From Poindextera sp036272595 (GTDB lineage Bacteria; Pseudomonadota; Alphaproteobacteria; Caulobacterales; Caulobacteraceae), in assembly GCA_036272595.1 (NCBI GenBank), contig DATAYM010000076.1, positions 1-64,000 on the forward strand: a stretch of DNA of 64,000 bases, written 5' to 3'. Of this stretch, positions 26,811 through 36,838 are shown piece by piece (position 1 is the first letter of the stretch; each line of letters opens with the position of its first letter). The notes beneath the pieces were generated by a model. That model saw only the letters and a list, made by a program, of their open reading frames with translations. It had not been told where the DNA came from and searched no databases. Position numbers and translations under genes: made by a program.

Positions 26811-26887
26811 TCAAACCTCACGGAGTTTCCGCACCAGCGGGCCTTGCAAAATGATCCCGCTTTCGCGGGGATAGGCGGATCACCTGC

Positions 26888-27298
26888 TTATCCCGCGAGC
26901 AACGCCGCGAGCCGCGCCTCCAGCGCATCGACATCCTTCAGGTCGCACTCCCACACCACCTCGACCCGCCAGCCCAGGGCCTCCAAGGCCGTGCGGGTCT
27001 TTTCGTCGCGGGCGCGGTTGCGGGCGATCTTGCCGGTCCAGTAGTCGCGATTGGCCTTCGGCACGCGGGCGCCGCGGGCGCAGGTGTGCCCGTGCCAGAA
27101 GCAGCCGTGCACGAAGATGGCCAGTTTGCGTCCCGGCATGACGATGTCCGGGCGGCCCGGCAGGTCGCGGCGGTCGAGCCGGTAGCGCGCGCCCAGCCGC
27201 CACAGCAGCCGCCGCACCAGCCGCTCCGGCCCGGTGTCGCGGCCCTTCACCCGCGCCATCACCGCCGAGCGCTTTTCGGCGGTGAAGACGTCGGTCAT
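26888..27298 (-). CDS. vsr: Very short patch repair endonuclease Vsr
   Basis: A 136-residue T:G-mismatch endonuclease that nicks beside mismatches arising from deamination of 5-methylcytosine. Family marks are EKRSAVMARVKGRDTGPE at the N-terminus, RLDRRDLPGRPDIVMPGRKLAIFVHGCFWHGH with the catalytic Asp and His set, and TCARGARVPKANRDYW with the structural zinc ligands. Length is normal. The cysK stop lies seven bases upstream and the cytosine methyltransferase gene lies beyond cysK on the same strand, so methylation and repair are in one run of genes. Confidence 0.94.
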   Translation of the reverse strand: MTDVFTAEKRSAVMARVKGRDTGPERLVRRLLWRLGARYRLDRRDLPGRPDIVMPGRKLAIFVHGCFWHGHTCARGARVPKANRDYWTGKIARNRARDEKTRTALEALGWRVEVVWECDLKDVDALEARLAALLAG

Positions 27299-27305
27299 CG
27301 GCGGA

Positions 27306-28298
<993 letters not shown>

Positions 28299-28377
28299 GC
28301 GAGGTCTCTCTGGTTGGCGTCTCGGCCGCACTCTAAGCGCCGGGGATCGGCCTTGTCCGCCCAGAAATCGTCCAGTC

Positions 28378-29508
28378 CTATTCAGCGGCGGCGATGGCGG
28401 CCGGCCGGGAAAGCAGCGGCTCCAGGATGCGATCGGCGAGATGGCGCACCACCGGAACCGCCACGCCGTCGCCGATCACCCGCCAGGCGGCGGTCGCCCC
28501 AGCGGGCAGGCGGTAGTCTTCGGGCAGGCCCATCAGCCGGGCGCCTTCGCGCGCGGTCAGCCAGCGGCTGCGGACCCGGCCGGCGCCGGCGACGATCAGC
28601 AGCTGGCGCGAGGAGCCGCCGCCGGGCGTGCGCAGGCAGCCGGCCAGGCCGTCGAGGCGCAGTTCGGCCCGCTGGACCTTGTCCCGGCCGGTCCCGCGAA
28701 CCCGGCGATAGACCGGCGCGGCGATCCGCTCGCCGCGCCCGATCGCCGCACGCAGCCGCTCGCGATGCAGCGGGCTCAGCTGGCCCAGCAGCGCCTCGGT
28801 CTCGGCCTCCGTGCGCCATTCGACCCGGTCGTCCGGCTCCAGCAGATCGTCGAGGCCGGCGTTGCGGGGGCGGGGCGCATCCAGCCGCCAGCCCAGCCAG
28901 TGGCGACGCAAAGCCTTGGGCAGAGCCTCGGCGGCGCGGCGCACCGCGGCGCCGGCGGCGCAGGGATCTGCGGAAACCAGGTCCGGCGGGACCTGGCGCG
29001 CGGCGATGACGAAGGCGCGGGCGCGCGACTGCGGCAGGAAGGCCGACGCGTTGAGTTCGACCGCGCCGAACCGGTAGCCCCGGGCGGCGAAGGCCTGGCC
29101 GATGGCGGCGAAGTCGGCTCCGCCGGCCGAGCTCAGCAGGCCGGCGACGTTTTCCAGCACCAGCACGCGGGGGCTGCGGCCCTGGTCGTCCAGCGCCTCG
29201 ACCAGCCGCCAGAACCCCCAGAAGGCCGAGGAGCGCGCCCCGCCGAGGCCCGCCCGCGCGCCGGCCAGGCTGACGTCCTGGCAGGGGCTGGACGCCCAGG
29301 CCAGATCGGCCCGGCCCGGCAGAGCATCCGGATCGATGGCCCAGACGTCGCCCTCGTGCAGATGATCGCCGCCGAAATTGGCCCGATAGGTGCGCGCCTT
29401 CAGCCGGTCGAAGTCGTTGGCGTAGCGGCAGTCCCAGCCTGCGCCCAGCCCCAGCCGCGCCATGCCGCCGCCGGCGAAGAACTCATAGAAGGTGAAGGGC
29501 CGACTCAT
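28378..29508 (-). CDS. DNA (cytosine-5)-methyltransferase
   Basis: A 376-residue C5-cytosine methyltransferase. Ordered motifs: I, FYEFFAGGGMARLGL (residues 7-21); IV, WASSPCQDVSLAG with the catalytic Cys76; VI, LVLENVAGLL (ENV, 119-121); VIII, NASAFLPQSRARAFV; IX/X near the end, with EGARLMGLPEDYRLP and IGDGVAVPVVRHLADRI. The variable target-recognition region between motifs VIII and IX is about 110 residues, short for a restriction-type enzyme. No restriction endonuclease is next to it. It is followed by cysK and vsr. The target site cannot be inferred; a Dcm-like role with Vsr is likely. Confidence 0.9.
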   Translation of the reverse strand: MSRPFTFYEFFAGGGMARLGLGAGWDCRYANDFDRLKARTYRANFGGDHLHEGDVWAIDPDALPGRADLAWASSPCQDVSLAGARAGLGGARSSAFWGFWRLVEALDDQGRSPRVLVLENVAGLLSSAGGADFAAIGQAFAARGYRFGAVELNASAFLPQSRARAFVIAARQVPPDLVSADPCAAGAAVRRAAEALPKALRRHWLGWRLDAPRPRNAGLDDLLEPDDRVEWRTEAETEALLGQLSPLHRERLRAAIGRGERIAAPVYRRVRGTGRDKVQRAELRLDGLAGCLRTPGGGSSRQLLIVAGAGRVRSRWLTAREGARLMGLPEDYRLPAGATAAWRVIGDGVAVPVVRHLADRILEPLLSRPAAIAAAE

Positions 29509-29586
29509 CGGGCCCGAGTCTAGAGCCAGAGCCGCGGCTTTGGAGAGGGCTTTTGCCGCGCGCCGCCAAAGCTTATGCGTATGCCA

Positions 29587-29615
29587 TTGACTGGCGTGCG
29601 CTTGCGCCCTATCGA
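29587..29615 (+). promoter_or_regulatory. Sigma-70-type promoter of the tRNA-Leu/rnd transcript
   Basis: TTGACT (29587-29592) and TATCGA (29610-29615) are separated by exactly 17 bases. The predicted start of transcription lies near 29623, about ten bases before the tRNA 5' end. Confidence 0.7.
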
Positions 29616-29632
29616 TCCCGGCCTTCTTTTAG

Positions 29633-29719
<87 letters not shown>

Positions 29720-29742
29720 ACGCCAAAGGCGGTGCTAGCCCC

Positions 29743-30357
29743 GTGACGATCCATCAGCACGACGGCGACCTGCCCGACGGGCTCGATCTGGGTCCCGTCG
29801 TCGCGATCGACACGGAGACCATGGGCCTGCGGCTCGGCCGCGATCCCCTATGCGTCGCGCAGCTCTCGGCCGGCGACGGCGACAGCCACATCGTCCGGTT
29901 CCACCGGCCGGCCTACGACGCGCCGAACCTCAAGCGGCTGCTGGCCGATCCGGCGGTGCTGAAGCTGTTCCATTTCGGCCGCTTCGACATCGCCATGTTC
30001 GCCCTGCACCTGCACGTGACCACCGCCCCGGTCTACTGCACCAAGATCGCCTCGAAGCTCGCCCGCACCTATACCGACCGGCATGGGCTGAAGGACGTGG
30101 TGCGCGAGCTGATGGGGGTGGATCTCTCCAAGGCCCAGCAGAGCTCGGACTGGGGCGCCGAGCGGCTCAGTCCCGAACAGCTCGCCTATGCGGCCAGCGA
30201 CGTCGCCTATCTGCACGGCCTGCGCGCCAAGCTGGACGCCATGCTGGAGCGGGAGCACCGGCTGGGACTGGCCTATGCCTGCTTCGAATTCCTGCCCTGG
30301 CGCGCCAAGCTCGACGTGGCCGGATGGGAAGACGTCGACATCTTCGCCCACAGCTGA
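29743..30357 (+). CDS. rnd: RNase D-like 3'-5' exoribonuclease
   Basis: A 204-residue DEDDy exonuclease with only the catalytic domain; it lacks the HRDC domains of E. coli RNase D. Exo I is VAIDTETMGL (D-x-E), Exo II is LFHFGRFDIAMF, and Exo III is QLAYAASDVAYL (Y-x3-D). It should trim tRNA and other RNA 3' ends. The start is a GTG at 29743; the frame also runs upstream through the tRNA, which is not meaningful. It directly follows tRNA-Leu and precedes lptC by ten bases, a common alphaproteobacterial order. Confidence 0.88.
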   Translation: MTIHQHDGDLPDGLDLGPVVAIDTETMGLRLGRDPLCVAQLSAGDGDSHIVRFHRPAYDAPNLKRLLADPAVLKLFHFGRFDIAMFALHLHVTTAPVYCTKIASKLARTYTDRHGLKDVVRELMGVDLSKAQQSSDWGAERLSPEQLAYAASDVAYLHGLRAKLDAMLEREHRLGLAYACFEFLPWRAKLDVAGWEDVDIFAHS

Positions 30358-30367
30358 ACGCGCGCCC

Positions 30368-31003
30368 GTGACCGCCCAGGCGCCCGTGGCCGAGACCCTT
30401 CGCCTGGAGCGGCGGGCCAGGGACATGCGCCGCTGGCGGCGGCGCTCGCTGCTGATCGCGGCCTTGCGCCGCCTCCTGCCGGCGGCGATCCTGGCCATCG
30501 TGCTGGCGTTCGGCGGCTGGGTGCTGTTCGGCGGCCTGATCGGCGGCGGGGCCGGCGGCCGCGGCGCCGCCCCCGCGTCCATCCACATGACCAACGCCCG
30601 CTTCCTCGGCCGCGACTCCCAGGGCCACGCCTATGTGCTGGCCGCCGCCGAGGCGGCGCGCGACAATTCCGACTTCCAGCGCATCACCCTGACGGCCCCG
30701 ACCCTGACCATGGACTCCGACGGGGTGAAACCGACCCGGCTCTCGGCCGATCGCGGCGTCTATCGCGAGGACAACCGCATCCTGCTGCTCAACGGCCACG
30801 TCGCGGTGCACGACAGCCAGGACGATTCCTTCCTCACCGACCAGGCCATCGTCGATACGGTCAACGGCGCGGTGGCCGGCAAGTCGCCGGTGCTGGGCCA
30901 AGGTCCGATCGGCTCCATCCACGCCGAGTCCTACGCGATCTACGACCGCGGCCGGCGGCTTGTTTTCCAGGGCAAGGTTCACTCTCGGATCAATGCGCAC
31001 TAG
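30368..31003 (+). CDS. lptC: LPS export periplasmic bridge protein LptC
   Basis: A 211-residue bitopic inner-membrane protein that passes lipopolysaccharide from LptBFG to LptA. A basic N-terminal region is followed by one transmembrane helix (AAILAIVLAFGGWVLFGGLIGG, about residues 38-59, given here to show the hydrophobic run). The periplasmic beta-jellyroll follows, with TLTMDSDGVKPTRLSADRGVYREDNRILLLNGHVAV. The start is the GTG at 30368, ten bases after the rnd stop. Order with lptA and lptB downstream supports the call, since LptC itself diverges strongly in sequence. Confidence 0.85.
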   Translation: MTAQAPVAETLRLERRARDMRRWRRRSLLIAALRRLLPAAILAIVLAFGGWVLFGGLIGGGAGGRGAAPASIHMTNARFLGRDSQGHAYVLAAAEAARDNSDFQRITLTAPTLTMDSDGVKPTRLSADRGVYREDNRILLLNGHVAVHDSQDDSFLTDQAIVDTVNGAVAGKSPVLGQGPIGSIHAESYAIYDRGRRLVFQGKVHSRINAH

Positions 31004-31047
31004 ATATGCGATCGACGTCCGGGCGAGCCTCAGGGATTAAGACAGCG

Positions 31048-31650
31048 ATGATGCGGACGGCGGTGGTTTTGTCAGCGCTCGGCCTGGTCGCGGGCCTTGG
31101 CGCGAGCTTGGCGGCGCCGGCCCTGGCGCAGCTGTCGCCGCAGTCCAACGCGCCCATCGACGTCACCGGCGACCAGCTGGAGGCGCAGCCGCAGCAATGC
31201 CTGGCCATCTATCGCGGCAATGTCGAGGCGCTGCAGGGGACCAGCCGGCTGCGCACCGACGTGCTCGACCTCTACGCCAGGCAGGGCGCGCCGACCCAGC
31301 AGTCCGGCGCCGGCGCCGGCGTGACCGGCGCGGTCGCGTCCAAGTGCGGCGCGCTGGAACGCATGGAGGCGCACGGCTCGGTCTATTACGTGACCCCCAG
31401 CGAGGTGGTGAAGGGCGACGACGCCGTCTACCTGGCCGATGCCAAGACCATCACCGTCACCGGCGACGTGGTGGTCAGCCAGGGCAAGAACGTGGTGGTC
31501 GGCAACCGGCTGGTCATCAACACCGACACCCAGCACGCCACCATGGAGTCCAACGTCACCGGCCCCGGCAAGGCCGGCCGCGTCCGTTCGGTGCTCTATC
31601 CGAGCAACCAGGGCGTCGGGATCTTCCAATCCGCGCCGTCCAAGCCCTGA
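31048..31650 (+). CDS. lptA: LPS transport periplasmic protein LptA (OstA-like)
   Basis: A 200-residue periplasmic protein that builds the LPS bridge between LptC and LptD. The ATG at 31048 (one of two adjacent ATGs, after AGGGA) gives a signal peptide ending ALAQ near residue 28. The OstA-like core is seen in PIDVTGDQLEAQPQQCLAIYRGNVEAL and YLADAKTITVTGDVVVSQGKNVVVGNRLVINTDT. An in-frame ATG at 31006 would place 14 basic residues before the signal peptide and has no ribosome-binding site. It lies between lptC and lptB. Confidence 0.88.
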   Translation: MMRTAVVLSALGLVAGLGASLAAPALAQLSPQSNAPIDVTGDQLEAQPQQCLAIYRGNVEALQGTSRLRTDVLDLYARQGAPTQQSGAGAGVTGAVASKCGALERMEAHGSVYYVTPSEVVKGDDAVYLADAKTITVTGDVVVSQGKNVVVGNRLVINTDTQHATMESNVTGPGKAGRVRSVLYPSNQGVGIFQSAPSKP

Positions 31651-31682
31651 AGACCAGCAAAGGCCGAGGCCAAGGCGCCGCC

Positions 31683-32438
<756 letters not shown>

Positions 32439-32531
32439 ATACGGGTTTTTCCGCCGGGCGCGCGGGCGCATTAACCAGTCGGTCGGAAAGGAGCCTTAAG
32501 GTCTGAGGCAAGATTCAGGCCAGGAGGGCGC

Positions 32532-34061
32532 GTGGCGCTCAGTCCCCGATTGGAGCTCCGGCAAGGCCAGGGGCTCGTCATCACGCCGCAGCTGCAGCAG
32601 GCGATCAAGCTGCTGCAGCTTTCCAGCGTGGAGCTCGATGCCTATGTCGAGGGCGAGCTGGAGCGCAATCCGCTGCTGCAGCGCGACGAGCGCGACGGCG
32701 ACGGCGAGGCCGACGCCCCGGTCCAGGCCGAGCGCCCGGCCGAGATCGGCGAAACCGCCCTCGACCGCATCACCGCCACCGACGCCGCCGCCGACATCGA
32801 CGCCGCCCACGGCGACCTCTACGCCGAGACCTCGCCCGGCGAGGGCGTCGGCTCCGCCGAAGAGGCGGGGGCGGAGACCTACCAGACCGGCGGGGCGGTC
32901 GACTGGTCGCGCGCCGGCCGCGGCGGCGGCTTCGACGGCGAGGAACAGACCCTGGAAGGCGCCGCCCAGCGCGCGAAAACGCTGAACGAGCACCTGTCCG
33001 ACCAGTTGGCGGTCGCCGGGCTTGCCGGCCCCGACCATCTGATCGCCCAGGTGCTGATCGACGGCGTCGACGACGGCGGCTACCTGCGGCTCGACCTCGA
33101 CGAGGTCGCCGAGCGCCTCGGCTGCGCGCCGGAAAAGGTGCAGGCCGTGCTGACCCGGCTGCAGGGCTTCGAGCCCACCGGGGTCTTCGCCCGCGGCGTC
33201 GCCGAATGCCTGCGCCTGCAGCTGGTCGAGCGCGATCGCTGCGACCCGGCCATGGCGGCGCTTCTGGACAATCTCGACCTGCTGGCCAGGCGCGACATGG
33301 CGGGCCTGCGCCGGGTCTGCGCGGTCGACGAGGAGGACCTGAAGGAGATGCTGGCCGAGCTGCGCGCCCTGACCCCGCGCCCCGGCGCGGCGTTCGGCGG
33401 CGAACCGGCCGCGCCGATCACCCCCGACGCCATCGTGCGCGAGAGTCTGGGCGGCCTCTGGCATGTCGAGCTGAACAGCGACGCGCTGCCGAGGCTGCTG
33501 GTCGACCAGCGCTATCACGCCCGGGTCTCCGGCGGCGCCCGCACCGACGCCGACAAGACCTTCGTCGCCGACTGCCTCGCCTCGGCCAACTGGCTGGTGC
33601 GCAGCCTGGACCAGCGGGCCAAGACCATCCTCAAGGTGGCCAGCGAGATCGTCCGCCAGCAGGACGGCTTCCTGGCCTTCGGCGTCGAGCACCTGCGGCC
33701 GCTGAATTTGAAGACCGTCGCCGAGGCCATCGGCATGCACGAATCCACCGTCAGCCGGGTGACCTCCAACAAGTATCTGGCCACCCCGCGCGGCGTCTTC
33801 GAGATGAAGTTCTTCTTCACCGCCGCCATCCAGGCCAGCGACGGCGGCGCCGCCCATTCGGCCGAAAGTGTCCGCCACCGCATCCGCCAGCTGATCGACG
33901 CCGAGGCCCAGCCCGACAGCGTGCTGTCCGACGACCGCATCGTCGAGATCCTCAACGAAACCGGCGTCGACATCGCCCGCCGCACGGTCGCCAAGTACCG
34001 CGAGGCCATGCGCATCCCGTCCTCGGTCGAACGTCGCAGGATGTTGAAGGAAGCCTGTTAG
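32532..34061 (+). CDS. rpoN: RNA polymerase sigma-54 factor
   Basis: A 509-residue sigma-54. Region I is glutamine- and leucine-rich (LELRQGQGLVITPQLQQAIKLLQLSSVEL, given to show the activator-responsive region). An acidic region II spans about residues 50-130. The core-binding region, the HTH (NLKTVAEAIGMHESTVSRVTSNKYL) and the RpoN box ARRTVAKYRE near the end follow. It directs transcription from -24/-12 promoters that need enhancer-binding activators, which in Caulobacter include flagellar and stalk genes. The start is a GTG at 32532 after GGAGGG. It precedes hpf and ptsN. Confidence 0.96.
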   Translation: MALSPRLELRQGQGLVITPQLQQAIKLLQLSSVELDAYVEGELERNPLLQRDERDGDGEADAPVQAERPAEIGETALDRITATDAAADIDAAHGDLYAETSPGEGVGSAEEAGAETYQTGGAVDWSRAGRGGGFDGEEQTLEGAAQRAKTLNEHLSDQLAVAGLAGPDHLIAQVLIDGVDDGGYLRLDLDEVAERLGCAPEKVQAVLTRLQGFEPTGVFARGVAECLRLQLVERDRCDPAMAALLDNLDLLARRDMAGLRRVCAVDEEDLKEMLAELRALTPRPGAAFGGEPAAPITPDAIVRESLGGLWHVELNSDALPRLLVDQRYHARVSGGARTDADKTFVADCLASANWLVRSLDQRAKTILKVASEIVRQQDGFLAFGVEHLRPLNLKTVAEAIGMHESTVSRVTSNKYLATPRGVFEMKFFFTAAIQASDGGAAHSAESVRHRIRQLIDAEAQPDSVLSDDRIVEILNETGVDIARRTVAKYREAMRIPSSVERRRMLKEAC

Positions 34062-34115
34062 CCTCGCCCCCGCCTACGCTTGACTTCCTACGGGCGCGGG
34101 TCTCGACTGGCGGTC

Positions 34116-34736
34116 ATGCAAGTCCAAGTCTCCGGCAAACATGTCGCGATCGGCGAGGCCCTGAAGACCCGGGTCACCGATGAACTGCTTTCCAGCATCG
34201 GCAAATATTTCGACCGCGGCGGCGACGCCGAGGTGGTGGTCAGCCGCGACGGCCACAGCTTCAAGGTCGACTGCGCCGTCACCCTGGCCTCGGGCCAGTC
34301 GCTGCAGAGCAGCGGCCTCGGCGGCGACGCCCACGGCGCCTTCAGCGTCGCGCTGGAGAAGATCGAGACCCGGATCCGCCGCTACAAGCGGCGGCTGAAA
34401 AGCCACTCGGTGGCCGCCAACGCCAAGCAGGCGGAGACCGCGGCCCTCTACGTGCTGCGCGCGCCCGAGGACGTCGAGGACGACGACGGCTGGGGTGCGG
34501 CGGACGGCCACGAGGCGCCCGCGGCCATGGTCATCGCCGAGACCCAGGCCCCCTTGCGCAGCATGACCGTTTCGATGGCGGTGATGCAGCTGGACCTGAC
34601 CGAATCTCAAACAATCGTGTTCAGAAACGCCGCCCACGGCGGCTTATCGGTGGTATATCGCCGGCCCGATGGGAACATCGGCTGGATCGATCCGGAGCGC
34701 ACCACCAGCGCGCTCACGGCCCAAGGACGCAACTGA
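34116..34736 (+). CDS. hpf: Ribosome hibernation promotion factor, long form
   Basis: A 206-residue long HPF that joins 70S ribosomes into inactive dimers in stationary phase. The N-terminal domain (MQVQVSGKHVAIGEALKTRV onward, to about residue 100) has the beta-alpha-beta fold that binds the decoding site. The C-terminal dimerisation domain is seen in SMAVMQLDLTESQTIVFRNA and GGLSVVYRRPDGNIGWIDP. The ATG at 34116 fits the family start; a frame extension upstream has no ribosome-binding site. The rpoN-hpf-ptsN order is conserved and couples sigma-54 to nitrogen-related control. Confidence 0.94.
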   Translation: MQVQVSGKHVAIGEALKTRVTDELLSSIGKYFDRGGDAEVVVSRDGHSFKVDCAVTLASGQSLQSSGLGGDAHGAFSVALEKIETRIRRYKRRLKSHSVAANAKQAETAALYVLRAPEDVEDDDGWGAADGHEAPAAMVIAETQAPLRSMTVSMAVMQLDLTESQTIVFRNAAHGGLSVVYRRPDGNIGWIDPERTTSALTAQGRN

Positions 34737-34767
34737 CCAGGGGGCTGGCCGGGAGCGAATTTCCGTA

Positions 34768-34827
34768 ATGGACGTTTCGGCGGTCGAGAGTTGGGTTTGC
34801 TGCAGTCACCACGGGCGGGCGTCTTGA
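34768..34827 (+). CDS. Possible 19-codon leader peptide before ptsN
   Basis: ATG at 34768, preceded by GGGAG, opens a 19-codon frame (MDVSAVESWVCCSHHGRAS) whose TGA overlaps the TTG start of ptsN as TTGA at 34824-34827. It could couple or tune ptsN translation, because ptsN itself has a weak start codon and no clear ribosome-binding site. It may also be chance: short frames are common in GC-rich DNA. Confidence 0.25.
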   Translation: MDVSAVESWVCCSHHGRAS

Positions 34828-35291
34828 TCACTATCGAAGATTTGCTGGACCGGCGCGCCATCACGCCGAAGCTCTCCGCGCACACCAAGCGTCAGGCCCT
34901 GTCGCTGCTGGCCGAGACGGCCGCGCGCCGCTTCGACCTGGACGCCGGCGTGGTGCTGGACGCGCTGCTGGCCCGCGAGCAGGCCAGCTCGACCGGCGTC
35001 GGCTCCGGCGTCGCCGTGCCGCACGCGCGGCTCGAAGGGCTGGACCGCATGCGCGGCGTCTTCGTGCGCCTGGAGACGCCGGTGGATTTCGATTCGGTCG
35101 ACGGGATGCCGGTGGACCTGATCTTCGCGCTGTTCGCGCCGGCGGACGCCGGTTCGGAGCATCTGCGCGCCCTGGCCCGGGTCGCGCGCTTGCTGCGTCA
35201 GAAGGAACTGCGCCAGCAACTGCGCCAAGCCCGCACCCCCGACGCCATCCACGCCCTGCTGGCCCAGCCGGCCCACCCTTCGGCGGCTTAA
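34824..35291 (+). CDS. ptsN: Nitrogen PTS EIIA component (EIIA-Ntr)
   Basis: A 155-residue phosphocarrier of the nitrogen-related PTS that reports PEP and nitrogen status, affecting sigma-54 functions, potassium transport and, in Caulobacter, (p)ppGpp turnover. The phosphorylated His67 lies in GSGVAVPHARL. I chose the TTG at 34824, because family proteins begin at this point (TIEDLLDRRAI); an upstream in-frame TTG at 34791 is less likely. The TTG shares bases with the stop of a possible leader peptide. An inverted C-rich repeat follows its stop codon. Confidence 0.9.
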   Translation: MITIEDLLDRRAITPKLSAHTKRQALSLLAETAARRFDLDAGVVLDALLAREQASSTGVGSGVAVPHARLEGLDRMRGVFVRLETPVDFDSVDGMPVDLIFALFAPADAGSEHLRALARVARLLRQKELRQQLRQARTPDAIHALLAQPAHPSAA

Positions 35292-35294
35292 AAA

Positions 35295-35479
35295 GACCTC
35301 TCCCAAAGGGAGAGGGAGGGGCCCGCGGCCGAAGGCCAGCGGGAGGGTGAGGGGTTACAGCCTGTCCGGCTAACTCTGCGGCGGCGTCGATCGGAGGGCG
35401 CTTGAACCGGTGAGGGCGCAACCCCTCACCCTCCCATTCGCTTCGCTCTGGGCCCCTCCCTCTCCCTCCGGGAGAGGTC
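35295..35479. repeat. Paired inverted C-rich repeats
   Basis: Two copies of a roughly 60-bp element face each other: 35295-35356 (GACCTCTCCC... to ...GGTGAGGGGTT) and 35420-35479 (AACCCCTCACCCTCCC... to ...GGGAGAGGTC). Each also holds its own small hairpins, such as CTCTCCC-aaa-GGGAGAG. A 63-base loop separates them. The element lies between convergent ptsN and DUF1150 genes and could end transcription from both sides. I see no gene in it. Confidence 0.8.
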
Positions 35480-35506
35480 TAAGGGAGCCGCAGGTCGCGT
35501 TCGGTC

Positions 35507-35764
35507 TTAGTGCACCGAGACCGGGGCGAGGTCGTTGGCCAGGGCGGCGGCGACGGCCGATTCGCGGTCGCCCATCACGGCCAGGCGGGCGCCGTCGGCG
35601 CGGTGGACCGCATAGAGGGTCTGGTCGGGGTCGATGGAAAAGCCCTTGGCGTCTTCGACCGGGGTCGAGGCGAGGATTTCGCGGGCCTTGATCGGCCGGA
35701 CATAGACCAAGTCCGGCGCGCCCAGGGCGGCGAAGGCTTCAGTGGAGAATTCAGGCGTCGTCAT
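35507..35764 (-). CDS. DUF1150 family protein
   Basis: An 85-residue protein of the DUF1150 family, found in alphaproteobacteria next to small heat shock protein genes. Characteristic segments are LVYVRPIKAREI and LYAVHRADGARLAVMGDRESAVAAA. The function is not known; the steady pairing with hsp20 suggests a role in the heat response. It starts 45 bases after the hsp20 stop, probably on the same transcript. Confidence 0.85.
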   Translation of the reverse strand: MTTPEFSTEAFAALGAPDLVYVRPIKAREILASTPVEDAKGFSIDPDQTLYAVHRADGARLAVMGDRESAVAAALANDLAPVSVH

Positions 35765-35809
35765 GACCGCCTCCTTTGCAAAAACTCAACGCTCCGAACG
35801 ACCGCGGGT

Positions 35810-36235
35810 TCAGCCGGCCGTCCTTATCGCTATCCGCTTCGTCCGCTTGGCCGGCTCGGGCTGCACGAGGTCGATGTGGAGCAGACCGTGCTCCAGCACC
35901 GCATCGTTGACCTCCAGGCCGTCCGCGAGGACAAAGGTCCTTAAGAAGCCGCGCGCGGCGATGCCGCGATGCAGAAAGGCGCGATCGTCCGCGTCTTTCG
36001 CCTCTCCGTCCTTGCGCCCGGCCACCGTGAGCTGGTTGTTCTCGACAACCACATGCAGCTGGTCGGGGGAAAAGCCGGCCACCGCCAGGCTGATGCGGAG
36101 CCGGCCGTCTCCGGCGTCCTCCACATTGTAGGGCGGATAGCTTTCGGCGGCCGCCTTGGCCGCACGTTCGATCAGGGATCGCGTATGCTCGAAACCGAGC
36201 AGGAACGGACTGTCGAACAGGATCGTACGGTTCAT
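35810..36235 (-). CDS. Small heat shock protein, Hsp20/IbpA family
   Basis: A 141-residue ATP-independent holdase. It begins MNRTILFDSPFLLGFEH, the usual IbpA-type opening, and the alpha-crystallin domain spans about residues 35-125 with PPYNVEDAGDGRLRISLAVAGF and HRGIAARGFLRTFVLADGLEV. A C-terminal I-x-I/V anchor is seen as RIAIR. The ATG at 36235 has GAGGG upstream. The sequence around that site can fold on itself (CGAAG and CTTC/TTCG stretches), so heat-sensitive translation is possible. DUF1150 follows on the same strand. Confidence 0.92.
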   Translation of the reverse strand: MNRTILFDSPFLLGFEHTRSLIERAAKAAAESYPPYNVEDAGDGRLRISLAVAGFSPDQLHVVVENNQLTVAGRKDGEAKDADDRAFLHRGIAARGFLRTFVLADGLEVNDAVLEHGLLHIDLVQPEPAKRTKRIAIRTAG

Positions 36236-36374
36236 GGCGAAGCCCTCGAAAGAAGCGACTTCGTCCGTCCTGGTCTTCAAGGGCCCTATCAGGCGCCCCC
36301 TCTGGTTCGGGCGGACCTGACATAAGTGGCGATTGGAAACCCGCTCTGCAAGCGGCCGGCCCTCAAGCTTCCGG

Positions 36375-36608
36375 TCAGCGCGCCCGCAGCGCCAGCGGCC
36401 GGTTGTCCAGCTGCTCCAGCACCGTCTCCAGCTGGTCGAGCACGCCGGCGCGGATCACCTTCTCGTTCGGGCTCATGGGAAAGCCCAGCCGGACCCTCGC
36501 CTCGTGCACCATGTCGGCGATCATGCCCCGATTGGCGGCATGGGCGATGAGGGCGCAGACCAGCGCCTCCTGCACCGCCAGACGCAGCTCCACTTCACTT
36601 CCGCCCAT
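36375..36608 (-). CDS. Small hypothetical protein
   Basis: A 77-residue protein I do not recognise. It starts MGGSEVELRLAVQEALVCALIAHAANRG and appears wholly helical; the second half holds LGFPMSPNEKVIRAGVLDQLETVLEQLDN. GGGGAGG precedes its ATG at a normal distance, which is the main support for it being real. It stands alone between the hsp20 unit and an AT-richer 230-base gap (36609-36838) in which I see no gene. Confidence 0.5.
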   Translation of the reverse strand: MGGSEVELRLAVQEALVCALIAHAANRGMIADMVHEARVRLGFPMSPNEKVIRAGVLDQLETVLEQLDNRPLALRAR

Positions 36609-36838
36609 ATCCGCCTCCCCGAGTGGCGTAGATCACGGTTAACCCACGCTCACCCTAAGGTTTGAAAGGGGCGAAATTTTGACCGACCCAGGCGGCTCTA
36701 TAGTAATAAGTTAGTAATAATTGGCCGAGGCGCCGAAGATCGTCATCCGAGTGCTGACGATGCGCTGAAACGTCCCGCCCATTGCTTCGCCGGCCCACCC
36801 TCACGGTTTTTGTTGCGCCGAGCTCGATGGACTTCGCT

